From positions 1 through 53,758 of the forward strand of contig JAMQPK010000130.1 in NCBI GenBank assembly GCA_023717525.1: a stretch of DNA of 53,758 bases, read 5' to 3'. Shown one piece after another: positions 15,885 to 26,277 of this stretch. The notes under the pieces were generated by a model, which saw only the letters and a list, made by a program, of their open reading frames with translations, did not search any database and had not been told where the DNA came from. The position numbers and the translations under genes were made by a program. Each line of letters begins with the position of its first letter. Within the stretch, counting starts at the first letter, position 1. The stretch comes from Vicinamibacterales bacterium. Its GTDB lineage: Bacteria; Acidobacteriota; Vicinamibacteria; Vicinamibacterales; JAMQPK01.

Positions 15885-18011
15885 ATGCCAAGGTCACATT
15901 CATTAGAAAAAACCCGGAATATCGGCATCATGGCTCATATCGATGCCGGCAAGACGACGACGACAGAGCGGATCCTGTTCTATACCGGTATTACGTACAA
16001 AATCGGTGAAGTCCACGAAGGCACAGCCGTCATGGACTGGATGGAGCAGGAACAGGAGCGCGGCATCACGATTACGTCGGCCGCGACGACCTGCTTCTGG
16101 CGCGATCACCGGATCAATATTATCGACACACCAGGCCACGTCGATTTCACCGCGGAGGTCGAGCGGTCGCTACGCGTGCTGGACGGTGCGGTTGCGGTGT
16201 TCGATTCGGTTGCGGGCGTCGAACCGCAGTCGGAGACCGTCTGGCGCCAGGCCGACAAGTACCGCGTTCCGCGCATCTGTTTCGTGAACAAAATGGATCG
16301 GATTGGCGCGGACTTCAAGCGCACCTTCGATCAGATCATTTCCAAGCTCGAGGCCAACCCCGTGGCCATTCAGATCCCGATTGGCTCGGAGGACCGGTTC
16401 GTCGGTGTGGTCGACCTCATCCAGATGAAGTCGATCACGTACAAGGACGAAACGATGGGCGCCGACTACATCGTCGGAGACATTCCGGCCGAGCTGATGG
16501 AAGACGCGAAGCGCTATCGCGAGCAGCTCATCGAGAAGGTCAGCGAAGCCGACGACAAGATTCTCGAGAAGTACTTGAGCGGCCAGGAGCCGACCGAAGC
16601 CGAAATCAAGGCGGCCATCCGCAAGCGCGTGAACAGCTCCGTGCGCGAAAAGGGCCAGGGCGCGTTCGTGCCGGTCATCTGCGGTTCGGCATTCAAGAAC
16701 AAGGGTGTGCAGCCGTTGCTCGACGCCGTCGTCGACTTCCTGCCGTCGCCAATCGACGTGCCATCCATCATCGGCATCGACCCCGACAAGAAAGCCGATC
16801 CGGACAATCCCGAAGCGGTGCAGATCGCCCGCCCGGCGAAAGACGATGCGCCGTTTGCCGCGCTGGCGTTCAAGATCATGACCGACCCGTTCGTCGGTCA
16901 GCTCGCGTTCTTCCGCGTGTATTCGGGCGTGCTGACCGCCGGTTCGGCGGTTTACAACTCGACGAAGCAGCGCACCGAGCGCATTGGACGCATCCTGAAG
17001 ATGCACGCGAACAAGCGCGAAGAAATCAAGGAAGTCTACGCGGGAGACATCGCCGCGGCCGTCGGCTTGAAGAGCGTGTCGACCGGCGACACCATGTGCG
17101 ACGAGAAGCACCCCATCGTGCTCGAGGCAATGGACTTCCCGAAGCCCGTCATCTCGCTGGCGATTGAGCCGAAGACCAAGTCCGATCAAGAGAAACTCGG
17201 CGTCGGATTGCAGAAGCTCAGGGCCGAAGATCCGACTTTCCACGTTCAGACCGACCAGCAGACCGGCCAGGTCATCATCGCCGGCATGGGCGAGCTGCAC
17301 CTCGAGATCATTGTCGACCGGCTGAAGCGGGAGTTCAGCGTCGAGGCGACGGTGGGCAAGCCGCAGGTCGCCTACAAGGAAACCCTCACGCGCCCTGCGG
17401 ACGGCGAAATGAAATACGCCAAGCAGACGGGCGGCCGCGGTCAATACGGCCACGCCAAGATCCACGTGTATCCTGGCGAACCCGGCACGGGCTACATCTT
17501 CGAGAACGAAACGACCGGCGGATCGATTCCGAAGGAATTCATCAAGCCGATCGACGAGGGGATCAAGGAAGCGCTGACGCGGGGCATTCTTGCGGGTTAT
17601 CCGATTGACGACGTGCGCGTCGAGCTCTACGACGGCTCGTATCACGACGTTGACTCGTCGGAGATGGCGTTCAAGATTGCCGGATCGATGGCGTTTCAGG
17701 ACGCGGCCAAAAAGGCCAAGCCTGTGCTGCTCGAACCGGTGATGCGCGTCGAGGTCGTCGTCCCGAAGGAACACATGGGCGACGTCATGGGCAACTTATC
17801 GAGCCGGCGCGGGCAGATTCAGGCGCAGGAAGACCGCGGAGGCACGCAGATCATTCAGGCGCGAGTGCCCCTGTCGGAAATGTTCGGCTACGCCACCGAT
17901 CTTCGGTCGCGCACGCAGGGCCGCGCGACGTATTCGATGCACTTTGACCGCTACGAGCAGGCGCCGTCCAACGTCAGCGAAGAAGTCGTGGCGAAGGCAC
18001 AGGGAAAATAA
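15885..18011 (+). CDS. fusA: Elongation factor G
   Basis: EF-G is the GTPase that drives translocation of tRNA and mRNA on the ribosome and also takes part in ribosome recycling. The protein has 708 residues and all five domains. G motifs are [21 protein letters not shown] with the catalytic histidine, and NKMD. Domain IV has the [10 protein letters not shown] stretch. The ATG at 15885 is preceded by AAGAGAA; a longer frame to 15804 would translate the upstream repeat array and is rejected. It is a normal EF-G, unlike the paralogue at 37558. It is followed by rpsJ without tuf between. Confidence 0.98.
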   Translation: MPRSHSLEKTRNIGIMAHIDAGKTTTTERILFYTGITYKIGEVHEGTAVMDWMEQEQERGITITSAATTCFWRDHRINIIDTPGHVDFTAEVERSLRVLDGAVAVFDSVAGVEPQSETVWRQADKYRVPRICFVNKMDRIGADFKRTFDQIISKLEANPVAIQIPIGSEDRFVGVVDLIQMKSITYKDETMGADYIVGDIPAELMEDAKRYREQLIEKVSEADDKILEKYLSGQEPTEAEIKAAIRKRVNSSVREKGQGAFVPVICGSAFKNKGVQPLLDAVVDFLPSPIDVPSIIGIDPDKKADPDNPEAVQIARPAKDDAPFAALAFKIMTDPFVGQLAFFRVYSGVLTAGSAVYNSTKQRTERIGRILKMHANKREEIKEVYAGDIAAAVGLKSVSTGDTMCDEKHPIVLEAMDFPKPVISLAIEPKTKSDQEKLGVGLQKLRAEDPTFHVQTDQQTGQVIIAGMGELHLEIIVDRLKREFSVEATVGKPQVAYKETLTRPADGEMKYAKQTGGRGQYGHAKIHVYPGEPGTGYIFENETTGGSIPKEFIKPIDEGIKEALTRGILAGYPIDDVRVELYDGSYHDVDSSEMAFKIAGSMAFQDAAKKAKPVLLEPVMRVEVVVPKEHMGDVMGNLSSRRGQIQAQEDRGGTQIIQARVPLSEMFGYATDLRSRTQGRATYSMHFDRYEQAPSNVSEEVVAKAQGK

Positions 18012-18074
18012 GGCTTTTGGCTTTCGACTTTCGGCTCTTGGCCCAAAGCCTAGAGCCCAAGGCCTAGAGCCTAC
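18012..18074. repeat. Heptamer repeat hairpin, GGCTTTC family
   Basis: The array begins at the base after the fusA stop: GGCTTTT, GGCTTTC, GACTTTC, GGCTCTT, then complementary units such as AGCCTAG and AGCCCAA. It folds as an imperfect hairpin between fusA and rpsJ, where tuf is found in many genomes. Confidence 0.85.
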
Positions 18075-18085
18075 GAGGTTCAGAA

Positions 18086-18424
<339 letters not shown>

Positions 18425-18487
18425 GCTCCGGGCTCCGGACTCCGGACTTCAGGTACAGCCTGGAGCCTGAAGCCTGAAGCCTGAAGC
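18425..18487. repeat. Heptamer repeat hairpin, GCTCCGG/CTGAAGC family
   Basis: Nine exact 7-base steps follow the rpsJ stop: GCTCCGG twice, ACTCCGG, ACTTCAG, GTACAGC, CTGGAGC and CTGAAGC three times. The right half is the complement of the left (GCTTCAG against CTGAAGC-like units). It lies between rpsJ and rplC. Confidence 0.85.
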
Positions 18488-18500
18488 CATAGGAACTCAT

Positions 18501-19178
18501 ATGGTCAACGGAATCATCGGCAGAAAAATCGGCATGACGCAACTGTTCGCCGCGGACGGTTCGGTCGTTCCGGCCACGGTCATCAAGGCCGGCCCGTGTG
18601 TCGTCGTGCAACGCAAGACCGCCGCGACCGACGGGTACGAGTCGGTGCAGATCGGCCTTGTGGACGGCGCGCCCGCGAAGGTGAAGAAGCCCCTCGAGGG
18701 TCACTACAAGAAGGCGAACGTGCCGCCGACGCGCGTGCGGCGCGAGGTGAAGCTCGCCGACGCCAAGAGCGACCCGAAAGTGGGCGACCAGATCCTGGTC
18801 AGCATGTTCGAAAACGGCGAGCGTGTGGACATCATCGGGACGAGCCGCGGCAAGGGTTTTCAGGGCGTGGTGAAACGCCATCACTTTGCCGGCGGCGCCG
18901 CGACGCACGGTTCGATGTTCCATCGCGCGCCGGGATCGATCGGCGCCTCGTCATTTCCATCGCGCGTCGTCAAGGGTATGCGCGCGGCCGGCCGGATGGG
19001 CGGCGATCGGGTGACGGTCCGCAATCTCAAAGTGGCCAAGGTCGATGCCGACAACAACCTGCTGATCCTGCGGGGGGCTGTGCCGGGTGCGCCGGACGGC
19101 TACGTGATCATCCGCAAGGCAGTTGCGGCGAAGAAGCTGAAGGTTGCCCAGGTTGAGAAACCGAAAGGGAAAAAGTAA
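18501..19178 (+). CDS. rplC: 50S ribosomal protein L3
   Basis: L3 binds the 3' end of 23S rRNA and is needed early in 50S assembly; its long loop reaches the peptidyl transferase centre. The 225-residue product begins [16 protein letters not shown] and has the [15 protein letters not shown] and [13 protein letters not shown] loop motifs. AGGAA lies before the ATG. A TCAGTTN repeat hairpin follows. Confidence 0.98.
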   Translation: MVNGIIGRKIGMTQLFAADGSVVPATVIKAGPCVVVQRKTAATDGYESVQIGLVDGAPAKVKKPLEGHYKKANVPPTRVRREVKLADAKSDPKVGDQILVSMFENGERVDIIGTSRGKGFQGVVKRHHFAGGAATHGSMFHRAPGSIGASSFPSRVVKGMRAAGRMGGDRVTVRNLKVAKVDADNNLLILRGAVPGAPDGYVIIRKAVAAKKLKVAQVEKPKGKK

Positions 19179-19243
19179 TCAGTCGTCAGTTCTCAGTTGT
19201 CAGTTCAGACAACTGAAAACCGAAAACTGAAAACTGAAAACCT
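19179..19243. repeat. Heptamer repeat hairpin, TCAGTTN family
   Basis: The left arm starts at the base after the rplC stop (TCAGTCG, TCAGTTC, TCAGTTG, TCAGTTC). A 5-base turn follows, then the right arm (ACTGAAA, ACCGAAA, ACTGAAA twice). The right arm runs up to the rplD start codon, so it may cover the ribosome site. Confidence 0.88.
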
Positions 19244-19864
19244 ATGAAACTAGACGTCGTCAACACCGACAACAAGAAAGTCGGCTCGCTCGAGTTGAAG
19301 GACGAAGTGTTTGCCGGGCGGGTGAACAGCGCCCTCATCTGGGAGTCGGTCGTGCACGCCAATGCGTCAGTGCGCCGCGGCACGCACGCGAGCAAGAATC
19401 GCGCCCTCGTCAGCGGCGGCGGGAAGAAGCCGTACAAACAGAAGGGCACCGGCCGCCCGCAAGTGGGATCGTCCCGTACGCCGCTGTGGCGGCACGGCGG
19501 CACCGTCTTCGGGCCTCAGCCGCGTAGCTACGACTACGCGCTGCCACGCAAAGTGAAGCGCGGCGCGATCATTGCGGCGCTGGCGGCGAAGCTTCAGGGA
19601 GGGATGCTCGTGGTGGTCGACGAGTTGACGGCAACCGAGAGCAAGACCAAGTCAGCCGTCGATTTGCTGAAGCGTCTAGGTGTGGACGGGAAGGCGCTGC
19701 TGATCGACGTGCAGCCGAACGAGAAGCTCGGCATCGCCGTGCGCAACCTTGCCGGTGTGCAGTTCCTGGCGAGCGCGCGCGTGGGCGCCCGCGACGTCGT
19801 GAACGCCACGCGGGTGATTGTGACGAAGGCCGCCGTCGAGAAACTACAGGATCTCGCATCATGA
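19244..19864 (+). CDS. rplD: 50S ribosomal protein L4
   Basis: L4 lines the peptide exit tunnel of the 50S subunit. Outside the ribosome it can regulate the S10 operon in some bacteria. The 206 residues include the tunnel-loop motif KKPYKQKGTGRPQVGSSR and the following PLWRHGG. It overlaps the rplW start as ATGA. No clear Shine-Dalgarno is present, because the TCAGTTN repeat runs to the start codon. Confidence 0.98.
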   Translation: MKLDVVNTDNKKVGSLELKDEVFAGRVNSALIWESVVHANASVRRGTHASKNRALVSGGGKKPYKQKGTGRPQVGSSRTPLWRHGGTVFGPQPRSYDYALPRKVKRGAIIAALAAKLQGGMLVVVDELTATESKTKSAVDLLKRLGVDGKALLIDVQPNEKLGIAVRNLAGVQFLASARVGARDVVNATRVIVTKAAVEKLQDLAS

Positions 19865-20154
19865 AACTGACTGACGTTATCCGCCGGCCGCTCATCACCG
19901 AGAAGACGTCGATCCTGCGCGAGAGGGACGGGCGCACGGTCGTGTTCGAAGTGGCGACCGGGGCAAACAAGACCGAGATCAAGCGCGCTGTCGAAACGCT
20001 GCTCGGCTCGAAGGTCGACCACGTGCGGACGGCGATCGCGCATGGCAAGGTGAAGCGCCAGGGGCGGTTTGCCGGCCAACGCTCGGATTGGAAGAAGGCG
20101 TACGTGAAGCTGCGCGCGGGCGAGAAGCTTCCTGAATTTTTCGAGGGAGCCTGA
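19861..20154 (+). CDS. rplW: 50S ribosomal protein L23
   Basis: L23 sits at the tunnel exit, where trigger factor and SRP dock. The product has 97 residues, with VIRRPLITEKTSIL at the start and FEVATGANKTEIKRAVE next. The start ATG overlaps the rplD stop, so the two are translationally coupled. Confidence 0.98.
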   Translation: MKLTDVIRRPLITEKTSILRERDGRTVVFEVATGANKTEIKRAVETLLGSKVDHVRTAIAHGKVKRQGRFAGQRSDWKKAYVKLRAGEKLPEFFEGA

Positions 20155-20163
20155 GTTAAGTGA

Positions 20164-20227
20164 TCAGTTCTCAGTTGTCAGTTTTCAGTAGCGACTCACT
20201 GAGAACTGACAACTGACAACTGAGAAC
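20164..20227. repeat. Heptamer repeat hairpin, TCAGTTN family
   Basis: The left arm is TCAGTTC, TCAGTTG, TCAGTTT, TCAGTAG; an 8-base turn follows; the right arm is TGAGAAC, TGACAAC twice and TGAGAAC. The stem is nearly perfect over four heptamers. It lies between rplW and rplB. Confidence 0.9.
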
Positions 20228-20243
20228 TTGCAGGATACAGAAA

Positions 20244-21077
20244 ATGGGCATCAAAAAATACAAACCGACGTCGCCGGCCCGCCGTTTCATGACGGTGTTG
20301 ACCTACGACGAAATCACGACCAGCACGCCGCACAAGCCGCTCGTCGAGACGCTGCATTCGTCGGGTGGGCGCAACAACCACGGCGAGCTGACGTCCTGGT
20401 GGCGCGGTGGCGGACACAAGCGGCAGTATCGGATCATCGACTTCAAGCGGGACAAAAAAGACATCCCCGGACGAGTCGAGACGGTTGAGTACGACCCGAA
20501 TCGCTCGGCGCGCATCGCGCTCATCACGTACGCCGACGGCGAGAAGCGCTACATCCTTCAGCCAAACGGCCTCAAGGTGGGCGACGCGGTGATCTCTGGC
20601 GACAACGTCGACATTCTTCCGGGCAACGCGCTTCCGCTGAAGAACATTCCGCTGGGCACGCTTCTGCACAACGTGGAGCTGAAGCCGGGGAAGGGCGGAC
20701 AGATCGCGCGCAGCGCCGGCTCCGGCGTGCAGTTGGTCGCCAAGGAAGGCGACTACGCGTCGGTGAAGATGCCGTCGGGCGAGATTCGCCGCATCGCCAT
20801 GGTGTGCTACGCCACGGTCGGCCAGGTCGGCAACCTCGATCACGAAAACGTGTCGATTGGCAAGGCTGGTCGTCAACGGTGGCTTGGCAAGCGCCCGCAC
20901 GTGCGCGGCGTCGTCATGAATCCAGTCGACCATCCGCACGGCGGTGGCGAAGGCAAGACCTCTGGCGGACGCCATCCGGTGTCGCCGTGGGGGCTGCCGA
21001 CCAAGGGCTACAAGACGCGTAACCGCAAGGTGACCGACAAGTTCATCGTGCAACGTCGACCGAAAGGTCCCAGGTAA
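20244..21077 (+). CDS. rplB: 50S ribosomal protein L2
   Basis: L2 is a core 50S protein near the peptidyl transferase centre and bridges to the 30S subunit. The 277 residues begin [15 protein letters not shown]. They include [34 protein letters not shown] and the conserved histidine region [17 protein letters not shown] near the C-terminus. Confidence 0.98.
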   Translation: MGIKKYKPTSPARRFMTVLTYDEITTSTPHKPLVETLHSSGGRNNHGELTSWWRGGGHKRQYRIIDFKRDKKDIPGRVETVEYDPNRSARIALITYADGEKRYILQPNGLKVGDAVISGDNVDILPGNALPLKNIPLGTLLHNVELKPGKGGQIARSAGSGVQLVAKEGDYASVKMPSGEIRRIAMVCYATVGQVGNLDHENVSIGKAGRQRWLGKRPHVRGVVMNPVDHPHGGGEGKTSGGRHPVSPWGLPTKGYKTRNRKVTDKFIVQRRPKGPR

Positions 21078-21086
21078 GAGTTCTCT

Positions 21087-21455
21087 ATGAGCCGATCACT
21101 CAAGAAAGGTCCGTTCGTTGACACGCCGCTCCTCGAAAAGATCGAGGCGATGAACCGTGGCGGCGAGAAGAAGGTCGTCAAGACCTGGTCGCGTCGTTCG
21201 ACCGTCGTTCCCGAAATGGTCGGGCACACGATGGCGGTTCACAACGGCAGAAAGTTCATTCCCGTCTACGTCACCGAGAACATGGTGGGTCAGAAGCTCG
21301 GCGAGTTTGCGCCGACGCGCCAGTTCAAGGGACACACGACCAAGACGGAAAAGGCGGCGCAGATGGCCGCGGCGGGCACCGGCGCGCCGGGCGGCGGCAC
21401 GGGCGCTCCAGGGGCCGGGGGCGGCGCGGGTGCCAAGCCGGGAGCGGGGAGCTAA
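21087..21455 (+). CDS. rpsS: 30S ribosomal protein S19 with Gly/Ala-rich tail
   Basis: S19 lies in the 30S head next to S13 and contacts the A-site tRNA and intersubunit bridge. Residues 1-84 are standard ([38 protein letters not shown]). Residues about 85-122 form an extra low-complexity tail of Gly, Ala, Pro and Thr, which makes the protein about 30 residues longer than usual. The tail contains few basic residues, so it is unlike a typical rRNA-binding extension. Confidence 0.97.
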   Translation: MSRSLKKGPFVDTPLLEKIEAMNRGGEKKVVKTWSRRSTVVPEMVGHTMAVHNGRKFIPVYVTENMVGQKLGEFAPTRQFKGHTTKTEKAAQMAAAGTGAPGGGTGAPGAGGGAGAKPGAGS

Positions 21456-21458
21456 GTC

Positions 21459-21950
21459 ATGGCGATTGAAGCGCACGCAACCGCGCGGTACGTTCGCACC
21501 TCGGCACAGAAGGCCGGGCTCGTACTCGACACGATTCGGGGCCGTGACGTCAATCAGGCGCTCGCGACGTTGCAGTACTTGCGTAAGGCGATCAGCCACG
21601 ACATCGCGAAGGTCCTGCGATCGGCCATTGCCAACGCCCAGCAGAAGGAGGGCTTCGGCGGCGATGTCGATCGCCTCTTTGTGTCGGCGTGCTATGCCGA
21701 TCAGGGACCCTCGATGAAGCGCATCCGCCCTGCGCCGATGGGCCGGGCGTTTCGGGTGGTGAAGCGGACGGCGCACCTGACCGTGCGCGTTTCCGAACGG
21801 CCGCTCGCGATTGCGGCCGTTGCGACGCCGGCACCGAAGGTTCGCGCGAAGACGAAGCCGGGCGCCGAGGCCGCCGCGGAAGTGCCGCCGAAGACCGCGG
21901 CCCGCAAGCGGGGCGCAGGCAGCAAGCCCGCCGCGAAGGCGAAGACATAG
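21459..21950 (+). CDS. rplV: 50S ribosomal protein L22 with Ala/Lys/Pro tail
   Basis: L22 forms part of the exit tunnel with its beta hairpin ([20 protein letters not shown]). The core covers residues 1-113. Residues 114-163 are an added tail rich in Ala, Lys, Pro and Arg ([14 protein letters not shown]), about 50 residues longer than the common form. The start ATG is 3 bases after the rpsS stop, with GGGAG upstream. Confidence 0.97.
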   Translation: MAIEAHATARYVRTSAQKAGLVLDTIRGRDVNQALATLQYLRKAISHDIAKVLRSAIANAQQKEGFGGDVDRLFVSACYADQGPSMKRIRPAPMGRAFRVVKRTAHLTVRVSERPLAIAAVATPAPKVRAKTKPGAEAAAEVPPKTAARKRGAGSKPAAKAKT

Positions 21951-21976
21951 GAACGGACTTCAGCGAAGGAGAGAGC

Positions 21977-22684
21977 GTGGGTCAGAAAGTTCATCCGTAC
22001 GGATTCCGGCTCGGGTTCAACAAGACCTGGAAGTCGCGTTGGTTCGCCGACCGCGACTACGCGAAGCTGCTTCACGAGGATCTGGCGCTGCGCGCCGATC
22101 TGAAGAAGCGGTTCGCGCATGCCGGCGTCGCGAAGATTGAAACCGAGCGCGCGGCCAACAAGCTGAAGATCGACATCCACACCTCGCGGCCTGGCATCAT
22201 CATCGGCCGAAAGGGGACGGAGGTCGAAAAGCTGAAGGCCGAAATCCAGAAGCGGACCAACCGCGAAGTGTTCATCAATATTCAGGAGATTCAGAAGCCT
22301 GAGCTTGATGCGCAGCTCATCGCTGAGTCGGTGGCCCAGCAACTCGAGAAGCGCGTGGCGTTTCGCCGCGCGATGCGAAAGGCGGTCGAATCGGCGCTGC
22401 GGTTCGGTGCCCGGGGCATCAAGGTGCGTGTGTCCGGCAGATTGAATGGCGCGGAAATCGCCCGGTCGGAGTGGTACCTGCACGGGCAGCTGCCGCTGCA
22501 GACTCTGCGTGCGGACATCGACTACGGGTTTGCCGAGGCCAGCACGACTTACGGTCAGATCGGCGTGAAGACCTGGCTGTACAAAGGTGAGCGGTTGACG
22601 CCAAAGACGGCGCGCGAGGAAGAGTTCAGAGAGCGTGCCCCGCGCCGGCCGGCAGGTGGCGGCGGACGGGACGCAAGACAGTAG
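21977..22684 (+). CDS. rpsC: 30S ribosomal protein S3
   Basis: S3 is part of the mRNA entry tunnel and its helicase activity. The 235-residue protein starts at GTG 21977 ([14 protein letters not shown]), with AAGGAG just upstream. It has the KH domain loop [16 protein letters not shown] and the conserved [13 protein letters not shown]. The C-terminus ends in a Gly/Arg-rich tail. A longer frame upstream overlaps rplV and is rejected. Confidence 0.98.
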   Translation: MGQKVHPYGFRLGFNKTWKSRWFADRDYAKLLHEDLALRADLKKRFAHAGVAKIETERAANKLKIDIHTSRPGIIIGRKGTEVEKLKAEIQKRTNREVFINIQEIQKPELDAQLIAESVAQQLEKRVAFRRAMRKAVESALRFGARGIKVRVSGRLNGAEIARSEWYLHGQLPLQTLRADIDYGFAEASTTYGQIGVKTWLYKGERLTPKTAREEEFRERAPRRPAGGGGRDARQ

Positions 22685-22780
22685 TTGTCAGTTCTCAGTT
22701 GTCAGTTTTCAGTTGGTAGTCGTTAGTCGTTGACCAATGACCACCACTGAAAACCGACAACTGATGACTGAGAACTGAGT
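22685..22780. repeat. Heptamer repeat hairpin, TCAGTTN family (long)
   Basis: Left-arm units after the rpsC stop are TCAGTTC, TCAGTTG, TCAGTTT, TCAGTTG, then GTAGTCG and TTAGTCG. The right arm (CTGAAAA, CCGACAA, CTGATGA, CTGAGAA) is the complement. At about 95 bases it is the longest copy of this family here. It lies between rpsC and rplP. Confidence 0.88.
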
Positions 22781-22795
22781 GCGAAGGAACCAAGT

Positions 22796-23221
22796 ATGTT
22801 GATGCCGAAGAAAGTGAAGTATCGGAAGCAGCAGCGCGGTCGCATGTGCGGCAAAGCGTGGCGGGGCTCCGACGTGTCGTTTGGCGACTTCGGGCTGAGG
22901 GCGCTGGAACCGTGCTGGCTGACCGATCGCCAGATCGAGGCGGCGCGCGTGGCGATGACGCGGTTCGTGAAGCGCGGCGGCAAGATCTGGACGCGCGTGT
23001 TTCCGGACAAGCCCATCACCAAGAAGCCGCAGGAAACCCGCATGGGCAAAGGCAAGGGCGCGCCCGAGCAGTGGGTGGCCGTCATCCGTCCAGGCCGGAT
23101 TCTCTTCGAGATGGAAGGCGTCACGCAGGCCGAAGCCCGCGAAGCGTTCCAGCTGGCTGCGTCGAAGTTGCCGATTCTCACGAAGTTTGCGATGCGGTTC
23201 GCCGAAGAGAGGGTGTCATGA
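22796..23221 (+). CDS. rplP: 50S ribosomal protein L16
   Basis: L16 organises the A-site region of the 50S subunit. The 141-residue product begins [16 protein letters not shown] and has [20 protein letters not shown] and [23 protein letters not shown] lies upstream. Its stop overlaps the rpmC start as ATGA. Confidence 0.98.
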   Translation: MLMPKKVKYRKQQRGRMCGKAWRGSDVSFGDFGLRALEPCWLTDRQIEAARVAMTRFVKRGGKIWTRVFPDKPITKKPQETRMGKGKGAPEQWVAVIRPGRILFEMEGVTQAEAREAFQLAASKLPILTKFAMRFAEERVS

Positions 23222-23418
23222 TCGACGTAGGGGAATTGCGCGACCTGACGGTCGACGATCTGCAGTCGCGCGCAAAGGATCTCGAGGATCAGCTCTTCCG
23301 GATGCGGATTCAGCAGTCGCTCGGCCAGCTCGACGCGCCCTTGAAGCTGCGCTACACGCGCCGCGACCTGGCGCGCATCAAGACGGTGATTACCGAGAAA
23401 CAGAGACAGGGGTCGTAA
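23218..23418 (+). CDS. rpmC: 50S ribosomal protein L29
   Basis: L29 is a small two-helix protein at the tunnel exit beside L23. The 66 residues begin [19 protein letters not shown] and include [14 protein letters not shown] and [13 protein letters not shown]. The start is fixed by the ATGA overlap with rplP; rpsQ follows after 2 bases. Confidence 0.97.
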   Translation: MIDVGELRDLTVDDLQSRAKDLEDQLFRMRIQQSLGQLDAPLKLRYTRRDLARIKTVITEKQRQGS

Positions 23419-23420
23419 CG

Positions 23421-23675
23421 ATGGCAGCGAAGTCTGAAAAGGTCGGCGTGGTCGTCAGCGACAAGATGCAGAAGAGCTGTGTCGTCGCCGTCGAGTGGCA
23501 GGTGCGCAACGAGATGTACGGCAAGACCGAGCGCCGCACGTCCAAGTTTCTCGCACACGACGAAGAAAACACCGCCAAAGTCGGTGATCGCGTGGCGATT
23601 GTCGAGAGCCGCCCGTTGAGCAAACGCAAGCGATGGGTGCTTTCCCGGGTCGTGCGCAAGGCTGCGGCAGTTTAG
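23421..23675 (+). CDS. rpsQ: 30S ribosomal protein S17
   Basis: S17 is an OB-fold protein that binds the 5' domain of 16S rRNA early in assembly. It has 84 residues: [20 protein letters not shown] at the start and [19 protein letters not shown] near the end. The ATG at 23421 follows the rpmC stop directly. A longer frame in this phase runs through rplP and rpmC and is a shadow. Confidence 0.98.
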   Translation: MAAKSEKVGVVVSDKMQKSCVVAVEWQVRNEMYGKTERRTSKFLAHDEENTAKVGDRVAIVESRPLSKRKRWVLSRVVRKAAAV

Positions 23676-23696
23676 TTATCAGTCCGGAGAACAGAC

Positions 23697-24065
23697 ATGA
23701 TTCAGATGCGATCGATCCTCGACGTGGCGGATAACTCCGGCGCGCGCAAGATCGCGATTATCAACCCCATCGGCGGATCGACGGGCCGCTACGCGCGGCT
23801 GGGCGACGTCGTGACCGCGTCGGTGAAGGAAGCGATTCCCGACGGGACGGTCAAGAAGGGGCAGGTCGTGAAGGCCGTGATCGTGCGGACCGTGAAGGAG
23901 CAGCGGCGCCGGGACGGCAGTTACATCCGATTCGATCGGAATGCGGCCGTGCTGATCAACGACCAGAACGAGCCGATCGGCACGCGCGTGTTCGGCCCGG
24001 TGGCGCGCGAGCTGCGCGAGCGCCGGTTCATGAAGATTATCTCGCTGGCACCTGAGGTGCTCTGA
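23697..24065 (+). CDS. rplN: 50S ribosomal protein L14
   Basis: L14 forms an intersubunit bridge and is a binding site for the silencing factor RsfS. The 122 residues are standard ([53 protein letters not shown]). GGAG lies about 8 bases before the ATG. Confidence 0.98.
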   Translation: MIQMRSILDVADNSGARKIAIINPIGGSTGRYARLGDVVTASVKEAIPDGTVKKGQVVKAVIVRTVKEQRRRDGSYIRFDRNAAVLINDQNEPIGTRVFGPVARELRERRFMKIISLAPEVL

Positions 24066-24074
24066 AAACTGTTT

Positions 24075-24403
24075 ATGTCTTTACTCCAAAGTCCGATTCG
24101 GAAAAACGACAACGTGCTCGTCATCGCGGGCAAGGATCGCGGCAAGCGCGGGCGCGTGCTGAAGGTGCTGCCGGCGAAGAACCGCCTGGTCGTCGAGGGC
24201 GTGAACATGATCAAGCGCCACACGAAGCCGAACCCCGGCCGCAACATCAAGGGGGGCATCGTCGAGCGCGAGGCTTCGCTGCACGCGTCGAACGTACAGC
24301 TCGTGTGCCCGGAGTGCGGCGCACAGACGCGCATCGGGCGCAAGATTCTCGGCGACGGCCGCAAGGTCCGGATTTGCCGCAAGTGCGAGGGGGTCGTCGA
24401 CAA

Positions 24404-24407
<4 letters not shown>
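24075..24407 (+). CDS. rplX: 50S ribosomal protein L24 with C-terminal Cys4 motif
   Basis: L24 starts 50S assembly. The KOW motif is seen in [19 protein letters not shown]. The 110-residue form ends in a zinc-ribbon-like segment: CPEC at 78-81 and CRKC at 101-104. This is common in some phyla and lost in others. The stop overlaps the rplE start as ATGA. Confidence 0.98.
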
Positions 24408-24955
<548 letters not shown>

Positions 24956-24957
24956 GC

Positions 24958-25143
24958 ATGGCTACTACAGCAAAGATTGCCAAAGAAAAGAAGACGCCGA
25001 AGTTCAAGATTCGCCTGCGCAACCGTTGCCACCTGTGTGGCCGGCCGCGCGCGTACATGCGCAAGTTCGCGCTGTGCCGCCTCTGCTTCCGCAAGCTGGC
25101 GCTGCAGGGCGACGTGGCCGGCGTGACGAAGAGCAGCTGGTAG
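24958..25143 (+). CDS. rpsN: 30S ribosomal protein S14, zinc-binding type
   Basis: This is the short, 61-residue type Z form of S14 with four zinc ligands: Cys24, Cys27, Cys40 and Cys43 ([21 protein letters not shown]). It ends GVTKSSW as in the family. It starts 2 bases after the rplE stop. Zinc-dependent forms of S4, L24, L36 and adenylate kinase are encoded in the same superoperon. Confidence 0.98.
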   Translation: MATTAKIAKEKKTPKFKIRLRNRCHLCGRPRAYMRKFALCRLCFRKLALQGDVAGVTKSSW

Positions 25144-25199
25144 GAAGTAAGAAGTGAGAAGTAAGAAGTAGGAAGTAAGAAGTAGGAAGTAAGAAGTTA
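25144..25199. repeat. Direct heptamer array, GAAGTAR family
   Basis: Eight head-to-tail 7-base units follow the rpsN stop: GAAGTAA, GAAGTGA, GAAGTAG and variants. Unlike most arrays here it has no complementary arm. The same family recurs after rpsD (32415). Confidence 0.92.
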
Positions 25200-25205
25200 A
25201 TACAA

Positions 25206-25283
25206 ACGAAGGACCGCGAGCGGCGCGGGGCGAAGGGGCCCCGCAAGCGAGCGGCAAGGAGCGGGGCGTGGGGCCCCCGCGAG
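25206..25283. repeat. GC-rich double palindrome before rpsH
   Basis: GCGGGG/CCCCGC stems occur twice (25225-25244 and 25261-25280). GCGAGCGGC is repeated at 25216 and 25247, giving two near copies about 31-36 bases apart. It lies between the GAAGTAR array and rpsH, and the ribosome site AGGAAACA follows it. Confidence 0.7.
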
Positions 25284-25289
25284 GAAACA

Positions 25290-25709
25290 ATGACAGACCC
25301 GATTGCCGATATGCTTACGCGCCTCCGGAATGCCGTCATCGCAAAGCATTCCAGGGTTGATGTGCCTGCTTCGAAATTGAAGGTCGAGATCGCCAAGATT
25401 CTCGAAGGAGAAGGCTACATCCATGGCTTCAAGATCGTCGACGAGAAGTCGCCCGAGGCCGCGAAGGCTGCCGTTGCGCGGCAGATGATCCGCATTTTTC
25501 TGAAATACGGTCCGCACGGCGAGCGCGTCATCACCGGGCTCGAGCGCATCAGCCGCCCAGGCCGCCGCGTGTATTTCCGGAGCACGGACGTGCCGCCGGT
25601 CCTCGGTGGGCTGGGCACGAGCATTCTTACGACCTCGCGCGGCGTCATGACCGGCCGCGCCGCGGCGCAGGCCGGTGTTGGCGGCGAAGTGCTCTGTAAT
25701 ATCTGGTAA
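25290..25709 (+). CDS. rpsH: 30S ribosomal protein S8
   Basis: S8 binds the central domain of 16S rRNA and, in some bacteria, represses the spc operon. The product has 139 residues, beginning [15 protein letters not shown] and ending [26 protein letters not shown], which includes the strongly conserved STSxG-type loop (here TTSRG). Confidence 0.98.
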   Translation: MTDPIADMLTRLRNAVIAKHSRVDVPASKLKVEIAKILEGEGYIHGFKIVDEKSPEAAKAAVARQMIRIFLKYGPHGERVITGLERISRPGRRVYFRSTDVPPVLGGLGTSILTTSRGVMTGRAAAQAGVGGEVLCNIW

Positions 25710-25713
25710 CCGG

Positions 25714-25734
25714 GAACTGACAACTGAGAACTTA
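25714..25734. repeat. Short heptamer array, NAACTGA family
   Basis: There are three 7-base units (GAACTGA, CAACTGA, GAACTTA) between the rpsH stop and the rplF start. They match the right-arm units of the TCAGTTN hairpins, but there is no left arm. It looks like a half-element or remnant. Confidence 0.7.
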
Positions 25735-25737
25735 CCC

Positions 25738-26277
25738 ATGTCTCGTATAGGAAAAAAACTGATCGCACTGCCGAAGGGCGTCACGGTGAAGATCAACCCG
25801 GGCGCGCTCGACATCCAGGGGCCGAAGGGCAAGCTGACGCAGCGTATCCCTCCAGGCATCGCTTTCGAGATGATCGAGGGACAGCTGAAGGCGGCGCCGG
25901 TGCGCCAGGATCCGGAGCTCGGCAAGTTCCACGGCCTCGCCCGCAGCCTGGTGGCCAACGGCGTGCTCGGCGTCACCGAAGGCTTCAAGCGCGAGCTGGA
26001 TATCGTCGGCGTCGGCTATCGCGCGGAGATCCGCGGCAAGCAGGTCGTCTTTGCCCTCGGTTACTCACATCCCGTCGTGTTCGATATTCCGACGGGCATC
26101 GACATCGCCATCGACAAGCAGACGCACGTCACCGTCACGGGTGTCGATCGCCAGCTGGTGGGTCAGGTGGCGGCCAATATCCGGCGGTTGCGCAAGCCCG
26201 ATCCCTACAAGCAGAAGGGCGTGCGGTACACCGGCGAAGTGCTGAAGAAGAAGACCGGAAAGACCGGAGCGAAATAA
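25738..26277 (+). CDS. rplF: 50S ribosomal protein L6
   Basis: L6 sits near the factor-binding site of the 50S subunit. The 179 residues begin [15 protein letters not shown] and carry the C-terminal signature [19 protein letters not shown]. The ATG at 25738 is chosen; an earlier start would translate the repeat before it. The stop overlaps the rplR start by one base. Confidence 0.98.
   Translation: MSRIGKKLIALPKGVTVKINPGALDIQGPKGKLTQRIPPGIAFEMIEGQLKAAPVRQDPELGKFHGLARSLVANGVLGVTEGFKRELDIVGVGYRAEIRGKQVVFALGYSHPVVFDIPTGIDIAIDKQTHVTVTGVDRQLVGQVAANIRRLRKPDPYKQKGVRYTGEVLKKKTGKTGAK

Noticed and set aside
16170-17774. Minus-strand frame of about 530 codons opposite fusA
   Set aside because: It is antisense to a clear EF-G, with low-complexity composition and no family motifs.
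20164-20227. Possible CRISPR-like array
   Set aside because: Units are 7 bases long without spacers and no cas genes are present; it is a tandem fold-back array.
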